The notes below the pieces were generated by a model. That model searched no databases and was not told the DNA's origin. It saw nothing but the letters and a program-made list of their open reading frames with translations. Shown here piece after piece: positions 33,214 through 42,075 of a stretch of 64,000 nt of DNA. The position numbers and the translations under genes were made by a program. This DNA comes from Haloplanus aerogenes. Lineage in GTDB: Archaea; Halobacteriota; Halobacteria; Halobacteriales; Haloferacaceae. Where the stretch lies: assembly GCF_003856835.1 (NCBI RefSeq), contig NZ_CP034145.1, positions 1,240,001 to 1,304,000 on the forward strand, written 5' to 3'. The number at the start of each line of letters is the position of its first letter. Positions within the stretch are counted from its first letter, which is position 1.

Positions 33214-35004
33214 GTGGCTCCATCTGACCCCGAGACACCTCGTATCGGTCTCGTCGACGGGGGGGATCGGCTCGAAGAGCGATTCGCGCCCACGTTCCTC
33301 GACGCTGGCTACGCCGTCACGACGGTCGATTCGGCGGGCGACTGTCTCGGTCTCGTCGCCGATGGAAATCTCGACGGCATCGTGAGCGGCTACGACCTCC
33401 CGGACCTCGACGGCGTGCGCCTCCTCCGGTCGGTTCGGGTCACCCACCCTGCCCTCCCCTTCCTCCTCGTACCCGCGGCCGGTTCGGAGACCATCGCCAG
33501 CGAGGCAGTCGACGCGGGGGTGAGCGGCTACGTCTCTGCCGACGCCGACGCGCTGACGGTCCTCGAGCGACTCGAAAACGCCTTCGACCGACAGGGGACG
33601 TGGAGCGACGCGGAACACCAGCGGCGGTACCGCCACCTCATCCAGATATCGCCCGTCGCGGTCAACCTGTTCGACGAGACCGGCGAGTCGATCTGGTGTA
33701 ACGACGCCACCCTCGACTTGCTGGGACTGGACGGGCGCGGCGACTTAATCGGCCGACAGATATTCGAATTCATCCACCCCGACGACCACGACACCGCACG
33801 ACGGGAGATGGAGTCGGTCATCGGACGGAAGGTGTCCGTCGGCCCGACCCAGCTACGGCTTCGGCGAGCGGACGGCACGGTTCGCTTCGTACAGGTAGCG
33901 ACCGCAATCGGCAGTTTCCTCGGGGCGGATATCGGACAGGCCATCATCGTCGACGTCACGCCGCTCCGCGAGGCGCAAGAAGAACTCCGGAACGAACGCC
34001 GGTTCGTCGACGGGGCGCTCGATGCGCTTCAGGACGTGTTCTACGTCGTCGACGCTGACGGTGACCTCCTGCGGTGGAACGAGGCGCTGACCGAGGTCAC
34101 CGGCTACGACGACGACGAACTGGCGTCGATGAACGTCTCGACGCTCGTCTCCGAGGCCGACGCGCCGCGACTGCTGGTGTCCATCGAGACCGCTATCGAG
34201 GAGGGAGCCGACGTGACCGAGGCGACGCTCGTCACCGAGCGCTGCCTCCGACTCCCGTACGAGTTTCGCGCTCGGCGATTGACCGAGGCGGAAGACGACG
34301 GCGAACCCCGCGTCGCCGGCATCGGCCGTGACGTCACCGAGCGAAAGGAGCGCAAGCGGCAGCTACAGGCGCTCGAACAGTGGCTCAGACACAACATCCG
34401 AAACGACGTGAACGTCATTCAGGGCACCGCCGAGGACGCGCTGGCGGGGAAGATCGACGACGTCGACGAGGGCTTGCGTCGCATCGAGCGCTACGCGGAG
34501 CACCTCCTCGAACAGGCCAACCGCGAGCGACGAATCGTCGAAATCCTCACGACGCCGCCCGACCCCGTGTCGGTCGACCTCGAGACGGTGGTCCGACGGC
34601 TCCTCGGCGACCTCCGCGAGCGGCACCCGAACGCCGACATCGACCTCGAGCGGGTGGACTCGGTCGTCGTCGTCGCCATCCCCGACATCTCGGCCGCCGT
34701 CGAGGAACTCGTCGATAACGCCGTCGCGTACGCCGACAGCGAGACGCCGACGGTCCGAATCGCCGTCGTCGCCGACGACGCTCGGGGACTCGTCCGCGTG
34801 TCGGACGACGGCCCCGGTATCCCGGCGCTCGAGCGGAACACGTTGCGGATCGACCACGAAATCGACTCGCTCCACCACGGCTCCGGACTGGGACTGCTGT
34901 TCGTCTACTGGGTGGCGCGTCTCTCCGGCGGGGACATCACCATCGACGACGACGACGACGGTAGCACCGTCACCCTCTCGTTCCCGATGGCTCACGAGAG
35001 GTGA
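33214..35004 (+). CDS. sensor histidine kinase with degenerate receiver and two PAS domains
   Basis: A 596-residue soluble kinase. Residues about 8-125 have a receiver fold (PRIGLVDGG, then [19 protein letters not shown]). However, the phospho-acceptor position, Asp in SDYDLP of relatives, is Gly59, and no C-terminal Lys motif is clear. PAS domains follow at about 135-240 ([20 protein letters not shown]) and 265-375 ([20 protein letters not shown]). The dimerisation/phosphotransfer box is [11 protein letters not shown] with His393. The ATPase region has [20 protein letters not shown] and [12 protein letters not shown]. There are no membrane helices, so it senses inside the cell. The start is a GTG. 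No response regulator is adjacent. Confidence 0.85.
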   Translation: MAPSDPETPRIGLVDGGDRLEERFAPTFLDAGYAVTTVDSAGDCLGLVADGNLDGIVSGYDLPDLDGVRLLRSVRVTHPALPFLLVPAAGSETIASEAVDAGVSGYVSADADALTVLERLENAFDRQGTWSDAEHQRRYRHLIQISPVAVNLFDETGESIWCNDATLDLLGLDGRGDLIGRQIFEFIHPDDHDTARREMESVIGRKVSVGPTQLRLRRADGTVRFVQVATAIGSFLGADIGQAIIVDVTPLREAQEELRNERRFVDGALDALQDVFYVVDADGDLLRWNEALTEVTGYDDDELASMNVSTLVSEADAPRLLVSIETAIEEGADVTEATLVTERCLRLPYEFRARRLTEAEDDGEPRVAGIGRDVTERKERKRQLQALEQWLRHNIRNDVNVIQGTAEDALAGKIDDVDEGLRRIERYAEHLLEQANRERRIVEILTTPPDPVSVDLETVVRRLLGDLRERHPNADIDLERVDSVVVVAIPDISAAVEELVDNAVAYADSETPTVRIAVVADDARGLVRVSDDGPGIPALERNTLRIDHEIDSLHHGSGLGLLFVYWVARLSGGDITIDDDDDGSTVTLSFPMAHER

Positions 35005-35059
35005 TCGTTTTTCGGCGTCGACCCTCAGCTACTAAAGGATCAGGTCGAGTAGGGAATCT

Positions 35060-36109
35060 ATGTTCGACAAGTCGACGTGGATCAAACTCCCGCGGAACGT
35101 AGTCGTGGGCCACGACGTTCTCTCGGACCTCGGCGCCGTCGTCGACGACCTCTCCGTGGCCGGGCGGCCGCTGGTCGTCACGAGTCCGACGCCGAACCGA
35201 CTCGTCGGCGACCGGGTCCGCGCACAGCTCGGGAGCAACCCTGCGACAGTCACCGTCGAGAAAGCCGGCTTCGACGCCGTCGAGCGCGTCGTCGAGGCTG
35301 CGAAGGCCGAGGAGGCGACGTATCTGGTCGGTCTCGGCGGCGGCAAACCCATCGACACGGCGAAGATGGCGGCCGACCGCCTCGGCTTCGGCTTCGTCTC
35401 CATCCCCACCGCCGCCAGCCACGACGGCATCGTCAGCGGCCGGTCGTCGATCCCCGAGGGCGACACCCGGCACAGCGTGGCGGCCGATCCGCCGCTCGCC
35501 GTCGTCGCCGACACCGAAGTCGTCGCGGCCGCGCCGTGGGAACTCACCACCGCTGGCTGTGCCGACATCGTCTCCAACTACACCGCCGTCGAGGACTGGA
35601 AACTCGCCTACCGGCTCCAGAACGTCGAATACTCCGAGTACGCGGGCGCGCTCTCCCGCATGACTGCCGAGATGCTGGTCGAGAACGCCGACTCGATCAA
35701 GCAGGGGCTAGAGGAGTCGGCGTGGGTGGTCGTGAAGGCGCTCGTCTCCTCCGGCGTCGCCATGTCCATCGCGGGCTCCTCGCGCCCCGCCAGCGGCGCC
35801 GAACACCTCTTCTCCCACCGCCTCGACCGCATCGCCCCGGACCGCGCGCTCCACGGCCACCAGGTCGGCGTCGGCGCCATCCTCGTCGCCTACCTCCACG
35901 AGGGCGAGAAGGGCATGTGGCGGAACATCCGCGACGCGCTGGCGGTGATCGGCGCGCCGACGACCGCCGCTGACCTCGGCTTCGACGACGAGACGGTAAT
36001 CGAGGCGCTGACGACCGCCCACCGCATCCGCGACCGGTACACCATCCTCGGCAACGGTATCAGCGAGGCGGCCGCGCGCGAGGCGGCGACGAAGACGGGC
36101 GTGATCTAG
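35060..36109 (+). CDS. egsA: sn-glycerol-1-phosphate dehydrogenase
   Basis: A 349-residue enzyme reducing dihydroxyacetone phosphate to sn-glycerol 1-phosphate, the committed step of archaeal membrane lipid synthesis. The dinucleotide motif is VGLGGGKPIDTAKMAADRL, and FGFVSIPTAASHDGIVS follows. Likely Zn ligands are Asp169 (GCADIVSNYTA), His249 (SGAEHLFSHRLD) and His267 (ALHGHQVGVG). The TATA element CTACTAAAGG lies 27 bases before the ATG. It is diagnostic for Archaea. Length is as expected. Confidence 0.95.
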   Translation: MFDKSTWIKLPRNVVVGHDVLSDLGAVVDDLSVAGRPLVVTSPTPNRLVGDRVRAQLGSNPATVTVEKAGFDAVERVVEAAKAEEATYLVGLGGGKPIDTAKMAADRLGFGFVSIPTAASHDGIVSGRSSIPEGDTRHSVAADPPLAVVADTEVVAAAPWELTTAGCADIVSNYTAVEDWKLAYRLQNVEYSEYAGALSRMTAEMLVENADSIKQGLEESAWVVVKALVSSGVAMSIAGSSRPASGAEHLFSHRLDRIAPDRALHGHQVGVGAILVAYLHEGEKGMWRNIRDALAVIGAPTTAADLGFDDETVIEALTTAHRIRDRYTILGNGISEAAAREAATKTGVI

Positions 36110-36172
36110 CGCCGGCCCCGTCGTCCCGCTCCGAAACGGAAGACGCATGGCGGTGCGGTCCAACCCTCCGCT

Positions 36173-36799
36173 ATGGCAACGGCCAGCGCCAGCGGCCCGG
36201 TCAAGGACCATCCCGCCGCCGTCACGTTCGTCCTCTCCGTCGTCGGGTACACCCTCGTCGTCGGCACCTTCCTCGGCGTCGTTCCGGGATCGATCTTCCC
36301 CGACCTCTCGCTCCAGCAGGTGAACCGCCTCTCGGACGCCATCGCCGTCGTCAACACGCTCGCGACGCTCTCGCTCGTCGCCGGCTGGCGGTGGATTCGC
36401 CGCGACGAGGTGAAAAAGCACGCCGCCGCCATGGTGACCGCGTTCGGCCTCATCCTCGTCTTCCTCGTCCTCTACCTGACCAAAATCGGCGGCGGCGGCA
36501 CCAAGGAGTTCGTCGGCCCGCAACTCGTCTACTACGCCTATCTCGCGATGCTCGCCATCCACATTATCCTCTCTATCGTCTCCGTCCCCGTCGTCCTCTA
36601 CGCCATCGTCCTCGGCGCGACGCACACGCCCGCGGAGCTCCGTGACACCGCCCACGCCCGCGTCGGGCGCATCGCCGCCGGTTCGTGGATCCTCTCGCTT
36701 TCGCTCGGCGTCGTCACTTACCTCCTTCTCAATCACGTCTACAGCTGGGAGTTCGTGGAGGCGGCCGTCGTCGTCGCGGCGCCGGGGCTCCGTAGCTAG
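36173..36799 (+). CDS. DUF420 membrane protein (cytochrome oxidase assembly-like)
   Basis: A 208-residue protein with six likely membrane helices. HPAAVTFVLSVVGYTLVVGT opens it, RRDEVKKHAAAMVTAFGLI marks the conserved His-containing loop, and YYAYLAMLAIHIILSIVSVP and HARVGRIAAGSWILSLSLG follow. This is the DUF420 family, related to CtaM-type factors for terminal oxidase assembly. No oxidase genes are next to it, so the role is inferred from family only. Its stop overlaps the stop of the convergent UspA gene (CTAG at 36796-36799). Confidence 0.82.
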   Translation: MATASASGPVKDHPAAVTFVLSVVGYTLVVGTFLGVVPGSIFPDLSLQQVNRLSDAIAVVNTLATLSLVAGWRWIRRDEVKKHAAAMVTAFGLILVFLVLYLTKIGGGGTKEFVGPQLVYYAYLAMLAIHIILSIVSVPVVLYAIVLGATHTPAELRDTAHARVGRIAAGSWILSLSLGVVTYLLLNHVYSWEFVEAAVVVAAPGLRS

Positions 36800-37233
36800 T
36801 CCCACTCCCCGCGGACGACGAGCGTCGGCACGTCGGTTCGGCGGACGACTCGTTCGGTCACGCTCCCGACCAGATAGCGATCCATCCCCCGGCGGCCGTG
36901 AGTCCCCATCACGATCAGATCGATTCCTTCCTCGTCGGCGTAGTCGACGATGATGTCCTCGGCTAACCCCTCGACGACCGCGGTCGTCACGTCGACGCCG
37001 CGGTCGTCGCCGCGTTCCGCGACGGCCGCCGTCGCCGTCTTTCCCTCCTGTCTGAGTGTGTCACGGAGGGTGTCGAGAGTCAGCCCCGGCGCCTCGTGCG
37101 CGATACCGTCGACGTCGACGATGTACAGCGCGTGGACCGTCGCGTCGAAACGCTCGGCGATCGTCAGCGCGTGGTTCGTCGCCGTCGACGCCGGATCGCT
37201 CCCGTCGGTCGGGACCAGAATACGGTCGTACAT
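36796..37233 (-). CDS. universal stress protein (UspA family)
   Basis: A 145-residue cytosolic protein. MYDRILVPTDGSDPASTATN opens the Rossmann-like fold, and the ATP-binding loop is VMGTHGRRGMDRYLVGSVTE. The length is that of a single-domain Usp. Members bind ATP and dimerise under stress; the target is unknown. The start at 37233 fits the family N-terminus exactly. The gene is convergent with and overlaps DUF420, and is divergent from the glycosyltransferase gene. Confidence 0.9.
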   Translation of the reverse strand: MYDRILVPTDGSDPASTATNHALTIAERFDATVHALYIVDVDGIAHEAPGLTLDTLRDTLRQEGKTATAAVAERGDDRGVDVTTAVVEGLAEDIIVDYADEEGIDLIVMGTHGRRGMDRYLVGSVTERVVRRTDVPTLVVRGEWD

Positions 37234-37348
37234 GGGCGACCGTTCGATCGATTGCGCTACAAATCCGACGGCCGTTCCCGGGATCCGAGAACGCCGGTCC
37301 ACCGACCGACGGAAGGACTTTTTGTCCCCCCGTCGCGTGGTCGTGCGT

Positions 37349-38413
37349 GTGCGTGTCGCGTTCGTGTCGCTGACGACGGCCCACGACGGCGACGACTGGT
37401 ACGCCCGCCGGATGCGAGCGGTCGCCGAGCGACTGGTGGCCCGTGGTCACGACGTGACCATCTGCTGTACGCAGTGGTGGGACGGCGACCACCCCGCCTT
37501 CGATTTCGAGGGCGTCACGTACCGCCGCGTGACGGCAGAGCCAGCACCCCAGGCGTTCGTCGCCAAACTCCCGTTCGTCCTCAACAGCGTCCGTCCCGAC
37601 ATCGTCCACGTCGCCACCAACCCGCACCTCGCGGTGCCTGCCGCCCGCGTCACCGGCCGCCTTCGGCGCATCCCCGTCGTCGCCGAGTGGTGGGCCCAGC
37701 CCGACGACGAGACGACGACGTCGTGGCACCGCCGCTGGGCCGCCCGGTCGCCGGGTCGCGTGCTCGTCCCCTCCCGTACCGTCGGGACGGCGGTCCGGGA
37801 GTGTGGCGCCGACGCCGACGATGTCGAGGTCGTTCCCGACAGCGTCGACATGGCGGCCATCCGAAGCGCGTCCGTCGACCAACGCGCCGACGTGGTGTAC
37901 GCCCGGCCGCTCGACGACCACGCCAACGTCGAGGAGTTCCTCCTCGCGCTGGCGGAACTCCGGCAACTGGAGTGGCGGGCGGCGGTCATCGGCGACGGCC
38001 CGGCCCGCCCCGACGCCGAGCGCACCGCCCGTGACCTCCGCATCGCGGACCGCGTCGAGTTCCTCGGGGCCCTCGATCCCGCCGACCAGGTGCCGATCCT
38101 CAAGGGTGCCCACGTCTTCGCCCAGACAGCCACGTGGGAGCCGTTCGCGACGAACCTGTTGCGGGCGCTCGCGTGTGGCTGTGTGGGCGTCGTCGAGTAT
38201 CAGGCCGACTCGGCGGCGCACGAACTCGTCGAGGAGGAACCTCGCGGCGCCTTGGTGACCTCTCCCCGCGAACTCGCGGACGAAATCGTCGACGCCGCGG
38301 AGATGGAACGGTGGACGGTCAACGAGGCGTACGCACCCTACGACCACGACGCGGTGCTCGACCGCTACGTCGACTGCTACGAGCGCGCCATCGACGACTA
38401 CGGCTTTTTCTAA
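37349..38413 (+). CDS. GT4-type glycosyltransferase
   Basis: A 354-residue GT-B fold enzyme. The N-terminal domain begins RVAFVSLTTAHDGDDWYARR and has LVARGHDVTICC. The C-terminal domain has VVPDSVDMAAIR, VIGDGPARPDAE and VEFLGALDPADQVPILKGAH. WEPFATNLLRALACGCVGV is the GT4 Glu-x7-Glu-like region, with the expected Pro-Phe turn. It uses a nucleotide sugar to glycosylate a lipid or protein. The start is the GTG at 37349, chosen because a T-rich TATA element (CTTTTTGT) lies about 27 bases upstream and homologs begin MRVAFV. The target is unknown. Confidence 0.82.
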   Translation: MRVAFVSLTTAHDGDDWYARRMRAVAERLVARGHDVTICCTQWWDGDHPAFDFEGVTYRRVTAEPAPQAFVAKLPFVLNSVRPDIVHVATNPHLAVPAARVTGRLRRIPVVAEWWAQPDDETTTSWHRRWAARSPGRVLVPSRTVGTAVRECGADADDVEVVPDSVDMAAIRSASVDQRADVVYARPLDDHANVEEFLLALAELRQLEWRAAVIGDGPARPDAERTARDLRIADRVEFLGALDPADQVPILKGAHVFAQTATWEPFATNLLRALACGCVGVVEYQADSAAHELVEEEPRGALVTSPRELADEIVDAAEMERWTVNEAYAPYDHDAVLDRYVDCYERAIDDYGFF

Positions 38414-38456
38414 CGCTTTCGGAACGCTTTTCCCCCCGATACGTCCACGATTTCCC

Positions 38457-38717
38457 ATGAGCGACGACGTTGCGGCCGAGCTCCGCGAGCAGTTCAGGAC
38501 GGCGTTCGAGGGCGCCGACTTCCCGGTTACCGACCAGATGGATCTCGTCCCGGCGCTGCCGAACGGTCCCGGAACCCGCTTCGAGGCTGGCGACGTGTCT
38601 TTCTCCGCCATGGAACTCGCCGCGACCCTCGACGGTCATCAGGAGTTCCCCTACGAGTCCGTCGACGAACTCGTCGACGACGTGATGGTGGCGCTGGAAG
38701 CCGAAGGGCTCATTTAG
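38457..38717 (+). CDS. MTH865-family small protein
   Basis: An 86-residue acidic protein with the MTH865 pattern: LREQFRTAFEGADFPVTDQM at the front, then LVPALPNGPGTRFEAGDVSF and FPYESVDELVDDVMVALEAEG. The family is an EF-hand-like helical fold of unknown role found across Archaea. A weak TATA element (CGCTTTTCC) lies 27 bases before the ATG. It sits alone between a glycosyltransferase and a peptidase on the same strand. Confidence 0.8.
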   Translation: MSDDVAAELREQFRTAFEGADFPVTDQMDLVPALPNGPGTRFEAGDVSFSAMELAATLDGHQEFPYESVDELVDDVMVALEAEGLI

Positions 38718-38764
38718 GGCCGTCGGGGGGAACACGTTTTGGTCACCCCCGACCAACGGCCCGT

Positions 38765-40594
38765 ATGTTCGACATCGAGCGGTATCTCAATGTACGGAGC
38801 GCCCACGGCGTCTCCGTCGGCCCGGACGGCGACCACCTCTCATTTCTCATGGACACCACCGGCGTCCCGCAGGTGTGGACGCTCGATTCCCCCGGCGGGT
38901 GGCCCGAACAGCGCACCTTCTTCGACGACCGCGTCACCTTCGCCTCGTGGTCGCCCGAACGCCTCGAACTGATCGTCGGCCGTGACCGCGGCGGCGACGA
39001 GAAAGAGACGCTCTACCTGCTCAGCGTCTCGGACGGCTCGATCACCGACCTGACCGAACATCCCGACGCGAAACACTGGTTCGGCGGGTGGAGCCCCGAC
39101 GGCGAGCGCTTCGCCTTCGCCTCCAACCGCCGCGATCAGTCCGTCTTCGACGTGTACGTGCAGGACCGTGACGCCACCGGCTCGGACGCCGAACGCGTCT
39201 ACGAGGGTGACGGCTGGTTCTCCGTCGCCGGGTGGAGCCCCGACGGCGACCGACTCCTCCTCACCGAATCCCACTCCAGTTTCGACCAGGACGTGTACGT
39301 CCTCGACGTGGAGACGGGATCACGCCGCCACCTCACGCCCCACGAGGGGACGGTCCGCCACCTCAGCGCCAACTGGGGGCCGGCGGGCGAGAACGTCTAC
39401 CTCGTCACCGACCGCGACACCGATACGCTCCGTCTCTCGCGGATCGACCTCGCGACCGACGAGCTGTCGCCGGTCGAGGCGGCTGGCGACGACACGCTCG
39501 CCGACGACGAGTGGAACGTCGACGGCGTCGCCGTCGATCAGGACTCCCGCCGTCTCGTCTACTCCCGGAACGCCGATGGTTACACCGAACTCGGCGTGGG
39601 CGAACTCGTCGCGCCCGGCCGTCTCGACCACTTCCCGACGCCCGACCTGCCCGACGCCGTCGCCGGCGGCGTGAGTTTCGGCCCGGACGGCGACCGCTTC
39701 GCGCTCACCGTCACCCGGAGCGACGACACCGCCAACGTCTACGTCGTCGACGTGACGAGCGGCGAGGCGACGCGCTGGACCCGCGCCTCCACCGCCGGCA
39801 TCCCCCGCGACTCCTTCGTCGCCCCGGAGCTCGTCCGCTACCCCTCCTTCGACGGGCTAGAGATTCCGGCCTTCTTCTCCTTGCCCGAGACGGACACCGG
39901 GCACGGCGAGACGCCGGTCGTCGTCGACGTCCACGGCGGTCCCGAGTCGCAACGGCGGCCCTCCTTCGGCCGCGTGAAACAGTACCTCCTCTCGCGGGGC
40001 TACGCCGTCTTCGAACCCAACGTCCGCGGATCGACGGGGTACGGCAAGGCCTACACCCACCTCGACGACGTGGAAAAGCGGATGGACTCGGTCGCGGACC
40101 TGAAGGCCGGCGTCGATTGGCTCCACGACCATCCCGCCGTCGACCCCGACCGCATCGCCGTCATGGGTGCCTCCTACGGCGGGTTCATGACCCTCGCCGC
40201 GCTGACCGCTTACCCGGATATCTGGGCGGCCGGCGTCGATATCGTCGGCATCGCCAACTTCGTCACCTTCCTCGAGAACACGGGTGACTGGCGGCGCGAA
40301 CTCCGCGAGGCCGAGTACGGGTCGCTCGCCGAGGATCGCGAGATGCTGGAGTCGATCAGTCCCATCAACCACGTCGAGGACATCGCCGCGCCCCTGTTCG
40401 TCCTCCACGGCGAGAACGACCCCCGGGTGCCCGTGAGCGAGGCCCACCGCATCGTCGAGGGCGCCCGCGAGGCGGGCGTCCCCGTCCGCGAACTCGTCTT
40501 CGAGGACGAGGGCCACGGCTTCACGAAACTCGAAAACCGCATCGAGGCGTACTCCGCTATCGTGGAGTTCCTCGACACGCACCTCGCAGAATAA
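38765..40594 (+). CDS. S9-family (prolyl oligopeptidase/acylaminoacyl) peptidase
   Basis: A 609-residue cytosolic serine peptidase. Residues 1-345 form a WD40-like beta-propeller with repeated WSPDGER/FGPDGDR units. The alpha/beta hydrolase domain carries the triad Ser470 in GASYGGFM, Asp552 in GENDPRVPV and His584 in EDEGHGF. The oxyanion-hole region is VVVDVHGGPESQ. It clips oligopeptides or acylated N-terminal residues. Codon use is typical of the genome. A palindromic element lies 17 bases after the stop. Confidence 0.9.
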   Translation: MFDIERYLNVRSAHGVSVGPDGDHLSFLMDTTGVPQVWTLDSPGGWPEQRTFFDDRVTFASWSPERLELIVGRDRGGDEKETLYLLSVSDGSITDLTEHPDAKHWFGGWSPDGERFAFASNRRDQSVFDVYVQDRDATGSDAERVYEGDGWFSVAGWSPDGDRLLLTESHSSFDQDVYVLDVETGSRRHLTPHEGTVRHLSANWGPAGENVYLVTDRDTDTLRLSRIDLATDELSPVEAAGDDTLADDEWNVDGVAVDQDSRRLVYSRNADGYTELGVGELVAPGRLDHFPTPDLPDAVAGGVSFGPDGDRFALTVTRSDDTANVYVVDVTSGEATRWTRASTAGIPRDSFVAPELVRYPSFDGLEIPAFFSLPETDTGHGETPVVVDVHGGPESQRRPSFGRVKQYLLSRGYAVFEPNVRGSTGYGKAYTHLDDVEKRMDSVADLKAGVDWLHDHPAVDPDRIAVMGASYGGFMTLAALTAYPDIWAAGVDIVGIANFVTFLENTGDWRRELREAEYGSLAEDREMLESISPINHVEDIAAPLFVLHGENDPRVPVSEAHRIVEGAREAGVPVRELVFEDEGHGFTKLENRIEAYSAIVEFLDTHLAE

Positions 40595-40611
40595 GGGGTC
40601 GCGGCCGGGTC

Positions 40612-40661
40612 ATACGGATTATTGTAACTGTTCACCGGTAATGACTTACAATAAACCGTAT
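40612..40661 (+). repeat. palindromic intergenic element, copy 5 (best-preserved)
   Basis: Arms ATACGGATTATTGTAA (40612-40627) and TTACAATAAACCGTAT (40646-40661) match at 15 of 16 positions around an 18-base centre (CTGTTCACCGGTAATGAC). It fills the gap between two convergent genes and touches the stop codon of the minus-strand gene. It is the reference copy for the family. Confidence 0.7.
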
Positions 40662-41299
40662 CAGGTCGCCCGCTGGTCGTCGGGGTTCTCGGCCCGGTTC
40701 CGCACCGTGTTCTCCTCGCCTTCACGGCGGCGTGGGTCGGCCATCTCGGCCACGGCCTTGGTGGACATGTCGTCGCCGCCCTCGTCGTCCTCCTCGGCTT
40801 CCGATTCTTCTTCTTCGGCTTCCGCTTCGTCTTCCTCGGCCGCGTGATCCGCCGGGTTCTCGGCGCGGTTCCGCACTGTGTTCTCCTCGCCTTCACGGCG
40901 GCGCGGGTCGGCCATCTCGGCCACGGACTTGGTGGACATGTCGTCGCCGCCCTCGTCTTCTTCCTCGGCTTCGGCTTCGTCTTCCTCGGCTTCGGCTTCC
41001 TCGGCGGCCGCGTGATCCGGCGGATTCTCCGCCCGGTTCCGCACTGTGTTCTCCTCGCCTTCACGGCGGCGTGGGTCGGCCATGGCGGCCACGTCTTTGG
41101 TGGGAACGTCGTCGCCGCCTTCCTCTTCTTCCTCGGCCTCCGCTTCTTCGGCCTCCGGTTCAGCCGTCTCTTCCGCGACCGTCTCCTCGGCCGCCTCGGC
41201 CGCCTCGGCCGCCTCGTCCGGCGTCGACGCCCGGGACGTGTCGCTCGACTGCGACCCGCCGCCACCGAACAGCGACAGGATCTTGTCGATCAGACCCAT
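40661..41299 (-). CDS. acidic protein with three near-identical ~56-residue repeats
   Basis: A 212-residue protein unlike any family I know. It starts with a short amphipathic helix (MGLIDKILSLFGGGG), then an Ala/Glu-rich segment. Three copies of a unit start at GGDD at residues 61, 117 and 174, spaced 56 and 57 residues apart. Each reads GGDD, TK.VA.MADPRRREGEEN, then TVRNRAENP, separated by Glu/Ala/Asp runs. The repeats are near-identical at DNA level too, so they arose by recent duplication or are kept alike by conversion. The basic DPRRREGEENTVRNR block contrasts with the acidic spacers and could be a binding module. It overlaps the upstream membrane-protein gene by 10 bases (operon). Confidence 0.7.
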   Translation of the reverse strand: MGLIDKILSLFGGGGSQSSDTSRASTPDEAAEAAEAAEETVAEETAEPEAEEAEAEEEEEGGDDVPTKDVAAMADPRRREGEENTVRNRAENPPDHAAAEEAEAEEDEAEAEEEDEGGDDMSTKSVAEMADPRRREGEENTVRNRAENPADHAAEEDEAEAEEEESEAEEDDEGGDDMSTKAVAEMADPRRREGEENTVRNRAENPDDQRAT

Positions 41300-41499
41300 G
41301 CGGACTCACCTCCGTTCTCGTGGCCGCCGTCCGCGGCGGGTGCTGGCGTCGATGTGACTGTCGTCTCGGCCCACTCCGTCTGGTCGGCGTGTACCGCGAG
41401 AATACCGCGGGTCAGTGCGAGAACGGTGAGGACGATGCTCGTTACGGCGGCGGCGACCACCTCGGCCCCCTTGCCGACTGTCGGTATCAATCGGTGCAT
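41290..41499 (-). CDS. small single-pass membrane protein, partner of the repeat protein
   Basis: A 69-residue protein (start ATG 41499, MHRLIPTVGKGAEVV) with one membrane helix (AAAVTSIVLTVLALTRGILAV) and a polar tail (HADQTEWAETTVTSTPAP, ending GGESAWV). The internal ATG at 41499 is preferred to 41514 because the TATA box TTTTATAAC lies 28 bases before it. Its stop overlaps the start of the repeat-protein gene, so both come from one promoter. Function unknown; it may anchor the repeat protein at the membrane. Confidence 0.6.
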   Translation of the reverse strand: MHRLIPTVGKGAEVVAAAVTSIVLTVLALTRGILAVHADQTEWAETTVTSTPAPAADGGHENGGESAWV

Positions 41500-41523
41500 G
41501 TCTATCGTTAACATTACGGTCTG

Positions 41524-41550
41524 TTATAAAAGTAGGTCACGGTCGTGACC
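41524..41550 (-). promoter_or_regulatory. promoter with upstream palindrome for the repeat-protein operon
   Basis: On the minus strand TTTTATAAC (41524-41532) is the TATA box. Immediately upstream is the palindrome GGTCACGGTCGTGACC (41535-41550; 7-base arms, GT centre). A site directly upstream of BRE/TATA usually serves an activator in Archaea. Confidence 0.55.
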
Positions 41551-41661
41551 GAAGATTGTCACGATGGCGGCGCTTCGCCGGCCTGACGAGTGATTTCCGG
41601 TCGCTCCGCGTCGACGCGTGGCTCCGTTAGAGTCAAACGGACGCACGGTGAACGGTAACGC

Positions 41662-42075
41662 ATGAGTACGGGGCAGGAACAGCGAACCATCCGGTGTCTC
41701 GTCGCCAAAGTCGGCCTCGACGGTCACGACCGCGGCGCGCACGTCATCGCTCGGGCCTTCCGCGACGCCGGGTTCGAAGTGATCTACTCCGGCCTACACC
41801 GCGCACCCGAGGAGATCGTGCAGGCCGCGGTACAGGAGGACGTGGACGTCCTCGGCATCTCCATCCTCTCGGGGGCACACAACACGCTCGTCCCGAAGGT
41901 GATCGAGGGGCTGAAGGAGTACGGCGCGTTCGAGGACACCCTCGTCCTCGTGGGCGGCATCGTCCCCGACGAGGACCGGGACGACCTGAAGGATGCGGGC
42001 GTGGCCGAGGTGTTCGGCCCCGGGACGCCGATGCAGGAGACGATCGATTTCGTCCGCGAGAACGTCCAGCGATGA
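41662..42075 (+). CDS. mcmA2: methylmalonyl-CoA mutase, cobalamin-binding (C-terminal) subunit
   Basis: A 137-residue B12-binding domain encoded as a separate subunit. VAKVGLDGHDRGAHVIAR contains the D-x-H-x-x-G motif, with His22 as the lower cobalt ligand. LGISILSGAHNTLVP and VLVGGIVPDEDRDDL complete the fold, and EVFGPGTPMQETIDF ends it. With the large catalytic subunit, encoded elsewhere, it interconverts methylmalonyl-CoA and succinyl-CoA in propionate and odd-chain/branched metabolism. It overlaps meaB by four bases, a classic pairing. Confidence 0.92.
   Translation: MSTGQEQRTIRCLVAKVGLDGHDRGAHVIARAFRDAGFEVIYSGLHRAPEEIVQAAVQEDVDVLGISILSGAHNTLVPKVIEGLKEYGAFEDTLVLVGGIVPDEDRDDLKDAGVAEVFGPGTPMQETIDFVRENVQR

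Noticed and set aside
40684-41060. Regularly spaced repeats that looked like a CRISPR or satellite array
   Set aside because: The period is a multiple of three, only three units exist, and they are in frame within one protein-coding gene; spacers are coding and similar to each other.
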